From Ralstonia sp. 25mfcol4.1 (GTDB lineage: Bacteria > Pseudomonadota > Gammaproteobacteria > Burkholderiales > Burkholderiaceae): a stretch of DNA of 64,000 bases. Each line of letters opens with the position of its first letter. Position 1 is the stretch's first letter. Below the pieces are notes generated by a model. The model did no database searches, was not told the DNA's origin, and was given only the letters and a program-made list of their open reading frames with translations. Positions 56,501 through 64,000 of the stretch are shown here, in pieces. The stretch covers positions 186,001-250,000 of the forward strand of contig NZ_FNJO01000002.1 in assembly GCF_900104095.1 (NCBI RefSeq), given 5' to 3'. Both the position numbers and the translations under genes were made by a program.

Positions 56501-56908
56501 ATGTCCGATCACCCGCGTTTCACTGTCAGCCGATCCATGGTCATGCTCCTGCCCGAGCAACCCTTTCTTGACTGGATCCAGGCAGTGGACCCCGACCCCG
56601 TCCCCACGCTGTCACTCAGTGACGTGCGCGACGACGCGAGCGTTTTCCTGTTGCCCGCAGAGGTGGCCGACACGCCCGAGAACGCGCTGCGCTGGGTGGA
56701 AAAGCGGTGGCGCCCGTTTTTCGAATTCATGCTGGGCGAGTGGTTCGACGATTCGGTCTGGCCCGAAACCCTGTCGCTGGCCATGTTCCGCAACTGGTTC
56801 ACTGTCCGCTTTCATTCGATGGTCTGGGACATGGCACCCGATGCGCCGCTCGAATACGAGGACTGGGACGACGAGGAAGACGACGACGCGCCCACCGTCC
56901 TGCACTGA
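56501..56908 (+). CDS. conserved hypothetical acidic protein
   Basis: 135 residues, soluble and acidic, with a C-terminal run of Glu and Asp (YEDWDDEEDDD). The Trp-rich centre (LRWVEKRWRPFFEFMLGEWF) suggests a folded domain, but I do not recognise it. TACAAT at 56468-56473 lies about 30 bases before the ATG and could be a -10. A terminator follows; it converges with the DUF1854 gene of the cyanophycin locus. Confidence 0.7.
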   Translation: MSDHPRFTVSRSMVMLLPEQPFLDWIQAVDPDPVPTLSLSDVRDDASVFLLPAEVADTPENALRWVEKRWRPFFEFMLGEWFDDSVWPETLSLAMFRNWFTVRFHSMVWDMAPDAPLEYEDWDDEEDDDAPTVLH

Positions 56909-56925
56909 CCGCACCCTCAAACAAG

Positions 56926-56951
56926 AACGGCACGCCCAGGCGTGCCGTTTT
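56926..56951. terminator. bidirectional terminator
   Basis: ACGGCACGC / GCGTGCCGT with a CCAG loop, followed by TTTT on the plus strand; the minus-strand side is A/T-rich as well. It lies between the acidic protein and the DUF1854 gene. Confidence 0.8.
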
Positions 56952-56971
56952 GCATGTGTCCGGACGTCCGA

Positions 56972-57442
56972 TCAGAGGAAGCGATCCAGAATCTTGCGGC
57001 TGTGCTTGTCCAGCGCGAACTGGTCGCGGATCAGGTAATGGATGCCGTGGCTGTCCGAAATCAGCAACGTAGTACCGGTCAGCCGCCGGATGTTCTCTTC
57101 GCCGCGCAATACCAGGTCGGTCTGGCCGCGGTCCGTCTGCACGGTCCACACGCTGGGCGTGGCGTAGGTCGATACACCCAGAATCTTCCGAATCTCCGGC
57201 ATGAACTCGCGCGATGCCAGCTCCGCCTCGATCAGTTCACGGGTCTGCGCCGGCAGTGTGTCCAGACGAGGAATCCACGCCAGCTCCTTGCCATCGGTGC
57301 TCATCATCCCTACCCCATCGTCGGCGGCGGAAATCGGAAACGCGCGCACGGGCACCACGCCCTCGTGCTGCGCCCCGTCGGCAGATATCAGCACGAGCTT
57401 GCCGAAGCTGTTGCGGGACAGGTGGAATTCGGGCGTTTGCAT
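56972..57442 (-). CDS. DUF1854 protein of the cyanophycin locus
   Basis: 156 residues, soluble, beginning MQTPEFHLSRNSFGKLVLIS. It has the family-like features of DUF1854 (HEGVVPVRAFPIS, GKELAWI, ESRREFMPEI-like LASREFMPEIRKI). Function unknown; these proteins occur beside cyanophycin genes and a dedicated ABC transporter in betaproteobacteria. It lies 22 bases after the ABC exporter stop and probably shares its transcript. A longer frame to 57538 overlaps the exporter and is not preferred. Confidence 0.82.
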   Translation of the reverse strand: MQTPEFHLSRNSFGKLVLISADGAQHEGVVPVRAFPISAADDGVGMMSTDGKELAWIPRLDTLPAQTRELIEAELASREFMPEIRKILGVSTYATPSVWTVQTDRGQTDLVLRGEENIRRLTGTTLLISDSHGIHYLIRDQFALDKHSRKILDRFL

Positions 57443-57464
57443 AGCCGTTTCTTGAACTGATGGA

Positions 57465-59765
57465 TTACTGGGCACTGACGGCCTCCGCAACTTCGGCACG
57501 ATTACCGGCGCTCGTGTCATCCGGGTCGGTATCGACATTGCGCGCCTGCGCCTGGTACAGCCTGTAGTACGCGCCTTCGCGCGCCAGCAGTTCGTCGTGG
57601 CTGCCCACCTCGACGATCTGGCCGCGGTCCATTACCACGAGTCGATCGGCCTTGCGCAACGTGGACAGCCGGTGCGCGATGGCGATGGTGGTGCGACCCT
57701 GCACGAGGTTGTCCAGCGCCTTCTGGATTTCCTTTTCCGTAGACGTATCCACCGACGACGTGGCCTCGTCCATGATCAGGATGCGCGGATCGATCAGCAG
57801 CGCGCGGGCAATCGAAATACGCTGCCGTTCGCCGCCCGACAGCGCCTGGCCGCGCTCGCCCACGAGCGAGTCATAGCCGTGCGGCAGCCGCAGGATGAAC
57901 TCGTGCGCGTGCGCGGCGCGTGCCGCGGCGATGATCTCCTCGCGCGTGGCTTCGGGCTTGCCATAGGCGATGTTGTCCGCAATCGTGCCGAAGAACAGGA
58001 ACGGCTCCTGCAGCACCAGGCCAATGTTCTGGCGGAAATCCGATACCGGCAGCGAACGGATATCGACACCGTCCACCCGGATCGCGCCTTCCGAGACATC
58101 GTAGAAACGGCAAATCAGGTTCACCAGCGTGCTCTTGCCCGATCCACTGTGACCCACCAGGCCGATCATCTCGCCCGGTTCGATGCTCAGGTTCAGGCCG
58201 CGAATCACCGCGCGATTGCCATAGCGGAATCCCAGGTCGCGCATCTCGATGGCGCCGCGCACGTTTTCCAGACGCACGGGCTTCTGCGGCTCGGGCACGC
58301 TCGACACGTGATCGAGGATATCGAAGATCCGCTTGGCACCGGCCGCGGCCTTCTGGGTCACCGACACGATCCGGCTCATCGAATCCAGGCGCGTATAGAA
58401 GCGGCTGATATAGGTCAGGAAGGCCACCAGCACGCCGACGGTAATCGCGTTGTGGCTGACCTGCCAGATACCGAAGATCCAGACCACCAGCAGGCCCACT
58501 TCGGTCAGCAGCGTCACGGTCGGCGTGAACAGCGACCACACGGCGTTCACCCGGTCATTGATCGCAAGATTGTGACGATTGGCCTCGCGGAAGCGCACCA
58601 CCTCGCGCTTTTCCTGCGCAAACGCCTTGACGACGCGGATGCCCGGAATCGTATCGGCCAGCACGTTCGTGATTTCGGACCAGATGCGGTCGATCTTCTC
58701 GAAGCCGTGACGCAGGCGGTCACGCACCATGTGGATCATCCACGCGATGAACGGCAGCGGCACCAGCGTGACCAGCGCCAGCCACGGATTGATGGAAATC
58801 AGGATGATCGACGTCATGGCGATCATCAGCACATCGGTGGCGAAGTCGAGCAGATGCAGCGACAGGAACACGCTGATGCGGTCGCTCTCGGACCCGATGC
58901 GGGCCATCAGGTCGCCGGTGCGCTTGCCGCCGAAGTATTCGAGCGACAGCTTGAGCAGGTGTTCGTAAGTGGTGGTGCGCAGGTCCGCGCTGATGCGCTC
59001 CGACACGCGTGCCAGCAGGTAGGTACGGGCCCAGCCCAGCGCCCAGGCCACCAGCGCGGCGCCCAGCAGGCCGGCCAGGTAGAGCTTGACGAGGTCGTAG
59101 TCGATCGGCACGCCGTTCTGATACGGGATCAGCACCTTGTCCATCAGCGGCATGGTCAGGTAAGGCGGCACCAGCGTGGCGGCCGTACCCAGCAGCAGCA
59201 GCGCGAAGCCGCCCAGCAGTTCCCAGCGATAGGGCCGTGCAAATCGCCAAAGGCGCAGCAGCGCCCAGGTGGAAGGCGGCGTCTCCAGCTCGCGGCTGCA
59301 TTGCGGGCACTGCTCTTCGCCCGGCGGGATGGGCGCCTTGCAGGTCGGGCAGATTTCGGCATCCGGCTCGGCGGCGTGCCCGGTGGCCAGCAGGTTGCGG
59401 CGCGCATCGAACTGGTCGGCCAGCCGCAATGCGTCAGGATTGTAACCAAGCGTGTAGCGCCAGGTGGCCAGGCGCTCCCGGCCATCGCCCAGTTCCAGCG
59501 TGCCCACGCCGGCATGATCGCCGTGGGCAAGCGTCAGGTCAGGCGCGATGTCCCAGCTTTGCAGCGCGGTTTCGCCGGGGGCGCGAGAGATCAGACGACG
59601 ATCCGTCACAACCAGCCACCCTTGGGTAAAATGCAGCCTTGCGTCCAGGTCCAGCGTCAGCCCGGCCAGGACGGTTTCCCCGGGCAGCAGGCCGGCGCCG
59701 AGTTCGGCAGCCCAGGGACCTTGCGGGCCGGGGTGGTTGGAAGCAGACGGGGAGGACTGGGTCAT
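57465..59765 (-). CDS. ABC exporter with PH-like N-terminus and zinc ribbon, cyanophycin-associated
   Basis: 766 residues. The N-terminal 135 residues are soluble: LLPGETVLAGLTLDLDARLH and WLVVTDRRLIS resemble bacterial PH-like folds. A zinc ribbon follows (C139xxC142, C153xxC156), then six membrane helices (about 175-470) and a nucleotide-binding domain with GHSGSGKST near 537, ALSGGERQR and ILIMDEATSSVD. This is a type IV half-exporter with an unusual cytoplasmic regulatory front. The substrate is unknown. It is divergent from cphA across 275 bases and is followed by the DUF1854 gene. Confidence 0.88.
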   Translation of the reverse strand: MTQSSPSASNHPGPQGPWAAELGAGLLPGETVLAGLTLDLDARLHFTQGWLVVTDRRLISRAPGETALQSWDIAPDLTLAHGDHAGVGTLELGDGRERLATWRYTLGYNPDALRLADQFDARRNLLATGHAAEPDAEICPTCKAPIPPGEEQCPQCSRELETPPSTWALLRLWRFARPYRWELLGGFALLLLGTAATLVPPYLTMPLMDKVLIPYQNGVPIDYDLVKLYLAGLLGAALVAWALGWARTYLLARVSERISADLRTTTYEHLLKLSLEYFGGKRTGDLMARIGSESDRISVFLSLHLLDFATDVLMIAMTSIILISINPWLALVTLVPLPFIAWMIHMVRDRLRHGFEKIDRIWSEITNVLADTIPGIRVVKAFAQEKREVVRFREANRHNLAINDRVNAVWSLFTPTVTLLTEVGLLVVWIFGIWQVSHNAITVGVLVAFLTYISRFYTRLDSMSRIVSVTQKAAAGAKRIFDILDHVSSVPEPQKPVRLENVRGAIEMRDLGFRYGNRAVIRGLNLSIEPGEMIGLVGHSGSGKSTLVNLICRFYDVSEGAIRVDGVDIRSLPVSDFRQNIGLVLQEPFLFFGTIADNIAYGKPEATREEIIAAARAAHAHEFILRLPHGYDSLVGERGQALSGGERQRISIARALLIDPRILIMDEATSSVDTSTEKEIQKALDNLVQGRTTIAIAHRLSTLRKADRLVVMDRGQIVEVGSHDELLAREGAYYRLYQAQARNVDTDPDDTSAGNRAEVAEAVSAQ

Positions 59766-60040
59766 TGTTGGCGCAAAAAGCGATAAAAGCGCGTCCGCAG
59801 ACCCAAAAATGGATCAAAAACGGACATAACTTGAAACAATTTAAGCGGTTCGCCAGGCTGGCGGCCCGCAATTTTGCCCGCAAGTATACATAACGCAAAC
59901 AAGCGGGCATCTTGGTGCGCTGCACAATGCGTTGCCGGTCTCAAAGGGTAACGAAGGGTCAACCCTGAGGCTACAGTAACGTTAACGAAAGATTAGCTTT
60001 CCATTTCCCGGGCACTCGCCCACTGCCTCAAGCAAATTCA
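59766..60040. promoter_or_regulatory. divergent control region between the ABC exporter and cphA
   Basis: 275 bases, clearly richer in A+T than the neighbours near 59810-59900. Minus-strand TATACT (near 59883-59888) may be the exporter -10. On the cphA side TACAGT (near 59972-59977) and the partly palindromic GTAACGTTAAC stretch just after it are possible control elements. No complete sigma-70 promoter can be assigned with confidence. Confidence 0.4.
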
Positions 60041-62692
60041 ATGAAAAAGAAGGACATTGAGATTTTCGATGTCATGTCGCTGCGCGGCCCGAATATGTGG
60101 ACATATCGGCCAGTGCTGGAGGCATGGGTCGATATCGGCGAACTGGAGGATTTCCCCTCCAACAAGATTCCGGGGTTCTACGAGCGCCTGTCGGCGTGGC
60201 TGCCCACGCTGATCGAGCACCGCTGCAGCCCGGGCGTGCGAGGCGGCTTCCTGATGCGGTTGAAGGAAGGCACCTGGCCCGGCCATATCCTGGAACACGT
60301 CACGCTTGAGCTGCAGAACCTGGCCGGGATGCCCGGCGGTTTCGGCAAGGCGCGCGAGACCCCGGTCCGCGGCGTCTACAAGGTCATCGTGCGGGCCTGG
60401 CACGAGCAGGTGACACGCGCCGCGCTGTTTGCCGCGCGCGACCTGGTCATGGCCGCCATCGAGGACCGCCCGTTCGACGTGGACGCGGCCGTGGAAACGT
60501 TGCGCGACCTCGTCGACGAACACTGCCTGGGACCCAGCACCGCCTGCATCGTCGATGCCGCCGACGACCGCGACATCCCGTCGATCCGCCTGTCCGACGG
60601 CAACCTGGTGCAGCTGGGCTACGGCGCGCGCCAGCGCCGCATCTGGACGGCCGAGACAGACCGCACCAGCGCCATCGCCGAATCGATCTCGCGCGACAAG
60701 GACCTGACCAAGTCGCTGCTGGAATCGTGCGGCGTGCCCGTGCCGGAAGGCCGCATGGCCGATAGCGCCGAAGACGCCTGGGACGCCGCCGAAAGCATCG
60801 GCCTGCCGGTGGTGGTCAAGCCGTACGACGGCAACCATGGCCGTGGCGTGTTCACCAACCTGATGACGCGCGACGAAGTGCAGACCGCCTACGCCGTGGC
60901 CATCGAGGAAGGCAACGGTGTCATCGTCGAACGCTTCGTGCCCGGCAACGAGCACCGCCTGCTGATCGTGGGCGGCCGCATGGTGGCCTGCGCGATGGGC
61001 GAGACCGCCTCCGTGGTGGGTGACGGCAAGCAGACCATCGACGAACTGATCGAATCGCAGATCAATTCCGATCCGCGCCGTGGCAGCACCGAGGATCATC
61101 CGCTGAACCGCGTGCGGCTGGATTCGGCCGCCCGCCTGGAACTGAAGCGCCAGGGCTATGCCGATGGCAGCGCCGTACCGCCCGAGGGCCGCACCGTGCT
61201 GATCCAGCGCAACGGCAACGTGGCCTTCGACGTGACCGACCGCGTGCACCCGAGCGTGGCCGCGCATGCCGCGCTGGCCGCGCGCATCGTCGGGCTGGAC
61301 ATCGCCGGCGTGGACCTGGTGGCCGAGGACATCTCGCGCCCGCTGGCCGACCAGCGCGGTGCCATCGTCGAGGTCAACGCCGGTCCCGGCCTGCTGATGC
61401 ACATCAAGCCCGCCGACGGCGAACCGCGCCCGGTGGGCCCCGCCATCGTCGAGCATCTGTTCCCGACCCGCAACGGCGTGGCCGACGACGGCCGCATTCC
61501 CGTGGTGGGCATCACCGGCACCAACGGCAAGACCGTGGTGGCCAAGCTCGTGGCGCGCCTGCTGCAGCTGTCGGGCAAGCATACGGGCCTGTCGTGCAGC
61601 GATGGCCTGTTCCTGGACCGCCGCCAGGTGGAAAAGGGCGACCGTGGCGAAAAGGCTACCTGGGACGCCGGCCACCGCATCCTGATGAACCGCGCGGTGG
61701 AAGCCGCCGTGTTCGAGAACGACAGCGGCATGATCCTGTCGCAGGGCCTGCCGTACGACCGCTGCCAGGTGGGCGTGGTCACGAACTTCGGCCAGCCCGA
61801 TCACCTCGGCGACTACTACGTCGAGGATGAAGACCGCATGTACAACGTGCTGCGCACGCAGATCGACGTTGTGCTCAAGACCGGCGCGGCCGTGCTCAAC
61901 GCCGCCGATCCGCGCCTGGTCGAAATGGCCGAACTGTGCGATGGCGACGTGATCTTCTTCGGCCTGTCCGCCGACCTGCCCGCCATCGTCGAGCATCGCG
62001 CCGCGGGCCGCCGTGCCGTGTTCGTGCGCGACGGCAAGGTGGTGATGGCCACAGGCGCCAGCGAAAGCGCGCTGACCGACGTGTCGGCCATTCCGCTGAC
62101 CTATGCCGGCCGGGTCGCCTTCCAGATCGAGAACGTGCTGGCCGCCGTGGCTACCGGCTGGGCGCTGGGCATTTCGAACGACCTGATCCGCGCCGGCATC
62201 GTCACCTTCGACGTGGGCCAGGTGGATGTGCCGGGCCGCTTCACGATGTTCGAGCGCCAGGGCGCCACGGTGATCGTCGACGACGCGCACAATGCGCCGG
62301 CGCTGGAAGCCGTGGCCGCCGCGCTGGACCGCTTCCCGGCCGAGCGCCGCATGCTGGTGTTCGGTGCCGGCGTGCAGCGCCGCGACGAAGACCTGGTGCA
62401 GCAGGGCAAGGTCATCGGCAAGACGTTCGACCGCGTGTTCCTGTGCGAAGACCGCAGCGTGCGCCGCGACCTGCCCGATGCCGAAGCCCGCGCGCTGCTG
62501 AAGAAGGGCCTGTACGAAGGCCGCCGCGTGACGAAGATCATCGACGAAGCCGGTCGGCGCGAAGCGGTGGAAGCCGCGCTGTCGCAACTGGTGGCCGGTG
62601 ACCTGCTGGTGCTGCAGTGCGACGAGACCTCGACCGAGAGCACCGTCGAGCAGGTACACCAGTGGATGGGCCGCAGCGGACGCCGCGCGTAA
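60041..62692 (+). CDS. cphA: cyanophycin synthetase, first copy
   Basis: 883 residues. It builds the Asp-Arg polymer cyanophycin from ATP, Asp and Arg. An N-terminal domain (1-160) leads to an ATP-grasp domain (about 220-480) with VVVKPYDGNHGRGVF and EVNAGPGLLMH, then a Mur-ligase-like domain with the P-loop GITGTNGKT at 490-498. The ATP-grasp half adds Asp, the Mur half adds Arg. The start MKKKDIEIFDVMSLRGPNMW lacks a strong Shine-Dalgarno site. A second synthetase gene follows after 33 bases. Confidence 0.95.
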   Translation: MKKKDIEIFDVMSLRGPNMWTYRPVLEAWVDIGELEDFPSNKIPGFYERLSAWLPTLIEHRCSPGVRGGFLMRLKEGTWPGHILEHVTLELQNLAGMPGGFGKARETPVRGVYKVIVRAWHEQVTRAALFAARDLVMAAIEDRPFDVDAAVETLRDLVDEHCLGPSTACIVDAADDRDIPSIRLSDGNLVQLGYGARQRRIWTAETDRTSAIAESISRDKDLTKSLLESCGVPVPEGRMADSAEDAWDAAESIGLPVVVKPYDGNHGRGVFTNLMTRDEVQTAYAVAIEEGNGVIVERFVPGNEHRLLIVGGRMVACAMGETASVVGDGKQTIDELIESQINSDPRRGSTEDHPLNRVRLDSAARLELKRQGYADGSAVPPEGRTVLIQRNGNVAFDVTDRVHPSVAAHAALAARIVGLDIAGVDLVAEDISRPLADQRGAIVEVNAGPGLLMHIKPADGEPRPVGPAIVEHLFPTRNGVADDGRIPVVGITGTNGKTVVAKLVARLLQLSGKHTGLSCSDGLFLDRRQVEKGDRGEKATWDAGHRILMNRAVEAAVFENDSGMILSQGLPYDRCQVGVVTNFGQPDHLGDYYVEDEDRMYNVLRTQIDVVLKTGAAVLNAADPRLVEMAELCDGDVIFFGLSADLPAIVEHRAAGRRAVFVRDGKVVMATGASESALTDVSAIPLTYAGRVAFQIENVLAAVATGWALGISNDLIRAGIVTFDVGQVDVPGRFTMFERQGATVIVDDAHNAPALEAVAAALDRFPAERRMLVFGAGVQRRDEDLVQQGKVIGKTFDRVFLCEDRSVRRDLPDAEARALLKKGLYEGRRVTKIIDEAGRREAVEAALSQLVAGDLLVLQCDETSTESTVEQVHQWMGRSGRRA

Positions 62693-62725
62693 TCCCGCCC
62701 GGAAGAACAACGGACAAACGATTCT

Positions 62726-64000
62726 ATGGAAGTCTCTCGTATCCGGGCTCTGCGTGGCCCGAATCTCTGGTGCCGGCATACCGCCATCGAAGCCATCGTG
62801 GCGTGCTCGGACCAATCGCATCTGCTGGCCGAACTGCCGGGCTTCGAAGACCGCCTGCGCGCCCGCTTTCCGGCCATCCCCCCGATGCGCCCCGACGACG
62901 AGGCCGGCTCGCCCTCGATGGCCCACGCGCTGGAGGCTGCCGCACTGGGCCTGCAGGCCGCCGCAGGCTGCCCGGTAACGTTCAGCCACGCCGCGCCGAC
63001 GCTGGAACCGGGCACCTACCAGGTGGTGGTGCAGTACAGCGAGGAAGAAGTGGGCCGCCTGGCCTTCGAACTGGCGGAGCAGCTGTGCCTGGCCGCGCGC
63101 GACGACAAGCCCTTCGACCTGGAAGACGCGCTGCATCGGCTGCGCGAACTCGACGAAGACGTGCGCCTGGGGCCCAGCACGGGCTCGATCGTCTACGCCG
63201 CCGTGGCGCGCGGCATTCCGTATCGCCGCCTGACGCAGGGCTCGATGGTGCAGTTCGGCTGGGGCAGCAAGCAACGCCGCATCCAGGCCGCCGAGACCGA
63301 CATGACGAGCGCGGTGTCCGAATCGATCGCCCAGGACAAGGAACTGACCAAGGCGCTGCTGCATGCGGCAGGCGTGCCCGTGCCGCTGGGCCGTTCGGTG
63401 CGGAGCGCCGAGGAAGCCTGGGCTGCCGCGCAGGAGATCAACGGTCCGGTGGTGGTGAAGCCGCGCGACGGCAACCAGGGCAAGGGCGTGGCCGTGCGCA
63501 TCCGCACGCGCGAGGAAGTAATGACGGCCTACGAAGTGGCCGCCGACATTTCGTCGGACGTGCTGGTCGAACGCTATATCCCGGGCCACGACTTCCGTCT
63601 GCTGGTGGTTGGCAAGCATCTGGTGGCCGCGGCGCGCCGCGATCCGCCCCAGGTCATTGGCGATGGCACGCATACGGTGCGCCAGCTCGTGGAGGAAGTG
63701 AACCGTGACCCGCGCCGCGGCGAGGGCCACGCCACGTCGCTGACCAAGATCCGCTTCGATGACATCGCGCTGGCCACGCTGGCCAAGCAGGGCCTGAGCG
63801 CCGACGCCGTGCCGGCCAAGGGCGCGCGCGTGGTACTGCGCAACAACGCGAACCTGTCCACCGGCGGCAGTGCCACCGATGTGACCGACGACGTCCACCC
63901 GGACATCGCCGCACGGGCCGTGGCGGCCGCCCAGATGGTGGGCCTCGATATCTGCGGCGTGGACGCCGTGTGCGAGACGATGCTCAAGCCGTTCGAGGAA
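62726..64000 (+). CDS. cyanophycin synthetase, second copy (partial, cut by window end)
   Basis: 425 codons without a stop. It starts MEVSRIRALRGPNLWCRHTA and aligns in order with the first copy: LRGPN(M/L)W, then LGPSTGSIVYAA, QRRIQAAETDMTSAVSES, KPRDGNQGKGVAV in the ATP-grasp site. The two differ widely, so this is an old paralogue pair rather than a recent copy. Compared with the first copy the N-terminal domain has a Pro/Asp-rich insert near 50-65. Such tandem cphA genes are known in betaproteobacteria; whether the Mur half is complete cannot be seen here. Confidence 0.93.
   Translation, partial: MEVSRIRALRGPNLWCRHTAIEAIVACSDQSHLLAELPGFEDRLRARFPAIPPMRPDDEAGSPSMAHALEAAALGLQAAAGCPVTFSHAAPTLEPGTYQVVVQYSEEEVGRLAFELAEQLCLAARDDKPFDLEDALHRLRELDEDVRLGPSTGSIVYAAVARGIPYRRLTQGSMVQFGWGSKQRRIQAAETDMTSAVSESIAQDKELTKALLHAAGVPVPLGRSVRSAEEAWAAAQEINGPVVVKPRDGNQGKGVAVRIRTREEVMTAYEVAADISSDVLVERYIPGHDFRLLVVGKHLVAAARRDPPQVIGDGTHTVRQLVEEVNRDPRRGEGHATSLTKIRFDDIALATLAKQGLSADAVPAKGARVVLRNNANLSTGGSATDVTDDVHPDIAARAVAAAQMVGLDICGVDAVCETMLKPFEE

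Noticed and set aside
60038..63898. A 1286-codon open frame on the minus strand opposite both cphA genes.
   Set aside because: It lies antisense to two clearly conserved synthetases. In high-GC DNA the antisense frame in register with third positions is often open. The translation is rich in His, Gln, Arg and Ala with no domain.

Overview
The window is high-GC and reads as chromosomal DNA of a Burkholderiaceae betaproteobacterium, most likely Cupriavidus or a close relative. The grounds are gene order and gene content: rpsP-rimM-trmD-rplS, gyrA-(DUF2059)-serC-pheA-hisC-tyrA-aroA-cmk-rpsA-ihfB-lapA-lapB-ugd-hldE1-hldD, a tandem pair of cyanophycin synthetases, and a tmRNA whose tag reads ANDERYALAA. 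The genus is an inference; no 16S rRNA gene is present. Nearly all of the sequence is coding. I see no insertion sequence, prophage, CRISPR array or tRNA gene.

Layout. 1-2075: end of a phosphonate C-P lyase operon (phnK tail, phnL, phnM). 2288-7382: a lipoprotein, an AhpD-like protein, and a lipid A/LPS block (msbA, a WaaE-type glucosyltransferase, a GT4 glycosyltransferase) whose last gene overlaps the end of dnaE (7375-10878). 11096-12631: tRNA hydroxylase trhO and a CoA-pyrophosphatase Nudix gene. 12778-15034: the rpsP operon. 15209-16344: a PQQ-type sugar dehydrogenase gene broken by one frameshift. 16531-18357: small secreted or membrane proteins of unknown role. 18252-19394: a radical SAM gene of the PA0069 type behind a near-ideal LexA box. 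19464-21393: Lrp-type regulator divergent from dadA. 21469-25075: acyl-CoA dehydrogenase and etfBA. 25285-27801: metNIQ methionine importer. 27973-32564: deacetylase-like protein, mltB, cysM, nucleobase permease. 32785-41636: ComEA-like protein, LPS heptose genes, ugd, lapAB, ihfB, rpsA, cmk. 42050-51415: aromatic amino acid and serine block ending at gyrA. 51862-54534: OmpA-domain protein, ubiG, gph and ssrA. 55095-56288: a GbpA-like chitin-type LPMO. 56972-64000: a cyanophycin locus with an unusual ABC exporter, a DUF1854 protein and two cphA genes, the second cut by the window end.

How the genes work together. Three envelope themes recur. Lipid A flipping and core sugar addition sit at 3.5-7.4 kb. 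Heptose synthesis, UDP-glucuronate synthesis and LapAB control of LPS synthesis sit at 33-38.5 kb. Murein remodelling is represented by MltB and the OmpA-domain protein. The serC-pheA-hisC-tyrA-aroA run supplies serine, phenylalanine and tyrosine precursors beside gyrA, cmk and rpsA. EtfAB would take electrons from the neighbouring acyl-CoA dehydrogenase. The cyanophycin locus would store nitrogen as an Asp-Arg polymer; what its ABC exporter moves is unknown.

The most interesting signals are: a LexA box sitting exactly on the -10 of the radical SAM gene; the ABC exporter with an N-terminal PH-like segment and zinc ribbon facing the cphA genes; terminator-like hairpins with pyrimidine-rich tails directly in front of the metN and serC start codons; a promoter overlapping the etfBA terminator; and a Fur-box-like dyad between cmk and a DUF2061 gene.
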